A stretch of 7,714 nucleotides of DNA from Methanocaldococcaceae archaeon (lineage in GTDB: Archaea; AGJL01; Methanococci; Methanococcales; Methanocaldococcaceae), in NCBI GenBank assembly GCA_027023665.1, contig JALVUY010000184.1, forward strand, positions 1-7,714. Direction: 5' to 3'. This document shows positions 5,880 through 7,714 of this stretch, one piece after another (position 1 is the stretch's first letter; each line of letters starts with the position of its first letter). Below the pieces are notes generated by a model, which saw only the letters and a list, made by a program, of their open reading frames with translations, was not told where the DNA came from and made no database searches. A program made the position numbers and the translations under genes.

Positions 5880-7511
5880 ATGCAAAAAAAGTTAGCAATA
5901 ATATTGGGAGTATTCCCAATATTTTCACTAGCTGGAGATACATGGATTGGGAATGGTAGTATTATGAGTAGTTATAGAGCAGTTGTTAGTGATAGGGATC
6001 ATCAAGGACCTTATCCTTTTGGTGTAACAAAAGATATGACACAAACACAAGATACTTACTATGATAAAAATGTAGGTTTTTTTCAATGGTTTATTAATCA
6101 AACTGCTTGTGAACATCTAAAAATCTATACAAAAAGTAATAGCCAAAAAGTAAATATTTCAGTTGGACCATGGCATGGTCGTGAAATAGATAGAACTTTT
6201 AAAAATGTTAATTTACCATTTGTAATAGGCAAAGAGAATGTAGGAATAAAATCTTTTTTTGATGATGATGATTGGTTGGTTACTGCTGTTGAATTCACAG
6301 ATACAACAGATAGTGAAGGACTCTATGCAGAATGCACAAGAGAATCAGTTACAAATATATCTCCTAGTATAAATGTTGGAAGTAATATAATAGTAGATGG
6401 TTATAAATGGCAAGGTAATGGTTCAATAATTAGTGGTTTTTTTAAGTCACAATATGATGATTGGAATAATCCTAAAAAAGCTTATCTAAATCCTAGTAAT
6501 CAATGGCCCTATGGAGTCTTTAAAGATGTATCAAGATTCCATTCTTGGACAGATAAACAGGTTGTATTTTTTCAATGGCTTAAAAGTGATGAGTGTCCAA
6601 ACTTACAAATTGATATTTTAGATAACTATGATAAACATGGAAATTTAATTAATACTGTTCCAACAAACAAAAAAAAGGTAAAATTAGTATATAAAAATTG
6701 GGATGAAGAGCTTTCTAATGCAACTACGAAAAAGGATATACAACTTCCATATATTATTAAAGGAGATAAGCTTAAACTATGGACAGTATTGGGTGTCTAT
6801 TCTAATAAAACATTTTCTCATAACTATAGAGTAGAAGCAAAGTGTACCAAAGAAAGCACACTAACCAATGATGAAGAAAATAGTGAAAGTAGTGATGTCT
6901 CATCAACTGTTTTATCGTTTTTAGCAACATATTTTACATTAACAGATAAACAAAGAGCATTAAAAATTACAAACTATTTAAAAACTCTAAATATGCTATC
7001 TGATTATACAAATGGTTTAGAAGAGTATAGTGACCCAACAGAAGAAGTTTTATATTCACTTGAGTTCTTTTTAAGAAATAGTCCTGATGTATTAGGTGGT
7101 GAATATGTTAGTGAAGGAACTATAGTTAATGCCTATAGACAAATACAAGCTCATAATGATGCTATTGCAGAGTTTGAGGGAGTAACTAAAAAACTTTATA
7201 TTCACCTTGAAAAAGAGGGAACACTTTATAATCCTGATATAAATAATGCTACAGTAAAAATATATCCCGTAACACAATATCATGCTGATAATGGTGATAC
7301 TTTTAATGAAAGTAATTATGCATATATTGATGAATCTAACCGAAATCCAATATCTAGCCGTTATATAGGTGGGATTTATGGTTATAGTTTTGGTGAAGTA
7401 ACAAGTGGATTATATGTTGTAGAGATAGAAAGAGATGGTAAAAAAGATATTAAATCTATTTTTGTTCCTATGAAGGGTCAAAAGATTATTGATATAGTAT
7501 TAAACAATTAA
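5880..7511 (+). CDS. Secreted protein: two novel modules, helical segment, C-terminal beta domain
   Basis: AAGGAG at 5869-5874 gives the start, 25 bases after the M23 gene, so co-transcription is likely. The signal peptide is about residues 1-18 (KKLAIILGVFPIFSLA), leaving GDTWIGNGSI as the mature N-terminus. Module copy A spans ~22-152 (WIGNGSIM, FFQWF, C77, closing C152) and copy B ~177-322 (WQGNGSII, FFQWL, C239, closing C322). These two resemble each other more than the modules of the other genes and lack the extra Cys pair. Residues ~343-437 are predominantly helical by eye (KQRALKITNYLKTLNML and similar). Residues ~439-543 look like a small beta-sandwich of the carboxypeptidase-regulatory/transthyretin-like type (NNATVKIYP, SGLYVVEIERDGKKD, closing KIIDIVLNN); this is tentative. 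No enzymatic motif is visible. It is probably a structural or binding partner of the two preceding module proteins. Confidence 0.85.
   Translation: MQKKLAIILGVFPIFSLAGDTWIGNGSIMSSYRAVVSDRDHQGPYPFGVTKDMTQTQDTYYDKNVGFFQWFINQTACEHLKIYTKSNSQKVNISVGPWHGREIDRTFKNVNLPFVIGKENVGIKSFFDDDDWLVTAVEFTDTTDSEGLYAECTRESVTNISPSINVGSNIIVDGYKWQGNGSIISGFFKSQYDDWNNPKKAYLNPSNQWPYGVFKDVSRFHSWTDKQVVFFQWLKSDECPNLQIDILDNYDKHGNLINTVPTNKKKVKLVYKNWDEELSNATTKKDIQLPYIIKGDKLKLWTVLGVYSNKTFSHNYRVEAKCTKESTLTNDEENSESSDVSSTVLSFLATYFTLTDKQRALKITNYLKTLNMLSDYTNGLEEYSDPTEEVLYSLEFFLRNSPDVLGGEYVSEGTIVNAYRQIQAHNDAIAEFEGVTKKLYIHLEKEGTLYNPDINNATVKIYPVTQYHADNGDTFNESNYAYIDESNRNPISSRYIGGIYGYSFGEVTSGLYVVEIERDGKKDIKSIFVPMKGQKIIDIVLNN
5943..6335 (+). 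repeat. Module copy 5A
   Basis: First copy in the 5880-7511 protein: WIGNGSIM, a PYPFGVTKDM segment, FFQWF, Cys77, a W (GPWHGR), NLPFVIG and closing YAEC (Cys152). It is closest to copy 5B (WPYGVFKDV, FFQWL, QLPYIIKG). Confidence 0.7.
6408..6845 (+). repeat. Module copy 5B
   Basis: Second copy in the 5880-7511 protein: WQGNGSIIS, WPYGVFKDV, FFQWL, Cys239, YKNW, QLPYIIKG and closing EAKC (Cys322). It is the longest copy, with additional residues between the opening and FFQW. Confidence 0.7.
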
Positions 7512-7520
7512 ACAAGTCTC

Positions 7521-7615
7521 TTATGGTTTTTGTAAAAAACAGAAAACTGTTAACAAATAATTGATATAGTTTCTAAACTATTTTCAAAGGAATGAATATA
7601 TGGCAAAAACCATAA
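7521..7615 (+). promoter_or_regulatory. Long-range inverted repeat enclosing the tagD-like start
   Basis: TTATGGTTTTTG (7521-7532) is perfectly complementary, over twelve bases, to CAAAAACCATAA (7604-7615), which covers bases of codons 2 to 6 of the TagD-like gene. In a transcript reading in from upstream the two arms would pair and put the early coding region in a stem, with the AAAGGA site in the enclosed loop. The loop holds two smaller inverted repeats. A role in damping translation from read-through mRNA is inferred, not shown. Confidence 0.4.
7566..7581. promoter_or_regulatory. Palindrome ATAGTTT-CT-AAACTAT, possible operator
   Basis: A perfect seven-base inverted repeat with a two-base centre lies 19 bases ahead of the TagD-like start and is followed by TTT. 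It overlaps the -10-like TATAGT at 7565-7570, the only plausible promoter element I see for that gene (no clear -35). It may be a repressor site over a promoter, or a small RNA hairpin; both readings are speculative. Confidence 0.3.
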
Positions 7616-7714
7616 TAACCTACGGAACATTCGACATGTTCCATATAGGACATTTAAGATTACTTCAACGCCTAAAAGATATGGCTGATAAGCTTATAGT
7701 TGCTGTCTCAACAG
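7600..7714 (+). CDS. tagD: TagD-like glycerol-3-phosphate cytidylyltransferase (3' partial)
   Basis: AAAGGA at 7586-7591 lies eight bases before the ATG at 7600. The ATG at 7592 is out of frame with the conserved protein and stops after seven codons. The 38 visible residues hold the nucleotidyltransferase signature YGTFDMFHIGH (the H-x-G-H motif binding the nucleotide phosphates), then LRLLQRLK and LIVAVST, closely matching the N-terminus of TagD/GlpCyt-type cytidylyltransferases. Such enzymes make CDP-activated glycerol or related alcohols for teichoic acid or, in Campylobacterota, capsule and surface-polysaccharide decoration. Substrate cannot be fixed from this fragment. Codons here are richer in C-ending forms (TTC, TAC, GAC, ACC, CGC) than in the genes upstream. 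The gene continues past the window end. Confidence 0.85.
   Translation, partial: MAKTIITYGTFDMFHIGHLRLLQRLKDMADKLIVAVST

Noticed and set aside
7526..7540. GTTTTT-gta-AAAAAC stem
   Set aside because: Almost pure A/T with a three-base loop; expected by chance in such AT-rich sequence and too weak to call.
7534..7553. Hairpin AACAG-AAAA-CTGTT, terminator-like on the - strand (followed there by a T run)
   Set aside because: No - strand gene ends here, and on the + strand no T run follows, so it cannot be supported as a terminator.
7592..7615. Alternative ATG at 7592 for the last gene
   Set aside because: It runs only seven codons to a stop and is out of frame with the conserved YGTFDMFHIGH protein.
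1..7714. CRISPR array, tRNA, rRNA, insertion sequence or phage genes
   Set aside because: No regularly spaced direct repeats, no cloverleaf-like or rRNA-like sequence, no transposase or integrase motifs were seen; nearly all of the window is protein coding and no gap exceeds 100 bases.

Overview
The window is strongly AT-rich. All supported genes lie on the + strand in the dense, short-spaced layout of AT-rich Gram-negative genomes. The use of AGA for arginine, strong AAGGAG/AGGAG ribosome binding sites, a lipoprotein signal and a TagD-like cytidylyltransferase of the kind found in capsule loci suggest a Campylobacterota-type bacterium such as an Arcobacter relative. This assignment rests on composition and style only and is moderate to low confidence.

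Layout: (1) 2-757 is the 3' end of a gene whose protein ends an S-layer-homology (SLH) repeat and then carries a degenerate NlpC/P60-like region. (2) 767-2200 is a lipoprotein with a poly-Asn linker and a CARDB-like domain. (3) 2223-4199 is a secreted protein with two copies of an unrecognised two-Cys module, an SLH triplet and a Lys/Glu/Asn-rich tail. (4) 4192-4368 is a 58-codon truncated relative: a signal peptide plus the first part of the same module. (5) 4430-5854 is a secreted M23 (LytM-type) peptidase with intact metal ligands, followed by two module copies. (6) 5880-7511 is a secreted protein with two module copies, a helical segment and a C-terminal beta domain. (7) 7600 to the window end is the start of a TagD-like nucleotidyltransferase, after an 88-base spacer rich in inverted repeats.

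The main unexplained content is the module shared by three consecutive exported proteins and the truncated fourth. Its pattern is a W/Y-x-G-x-G-S-x-I opening, a central F-Q-W/V, a Cys a few residues later, a W and usually an L-P further on, and a closing A-x-C. There are six full copies and one half copy. They are joined to SLH repeats, to a peptidoglycan hydrolase, or to a helical/beta tail. I infer an operon-like cassette of cell-envelope proteins in which a common extracellular binding or assembly module is combined with anchoring (SLH, lipid) and peptidoglycan-cutting (M23) functions. Its biological role cannot be read from sequence alone.
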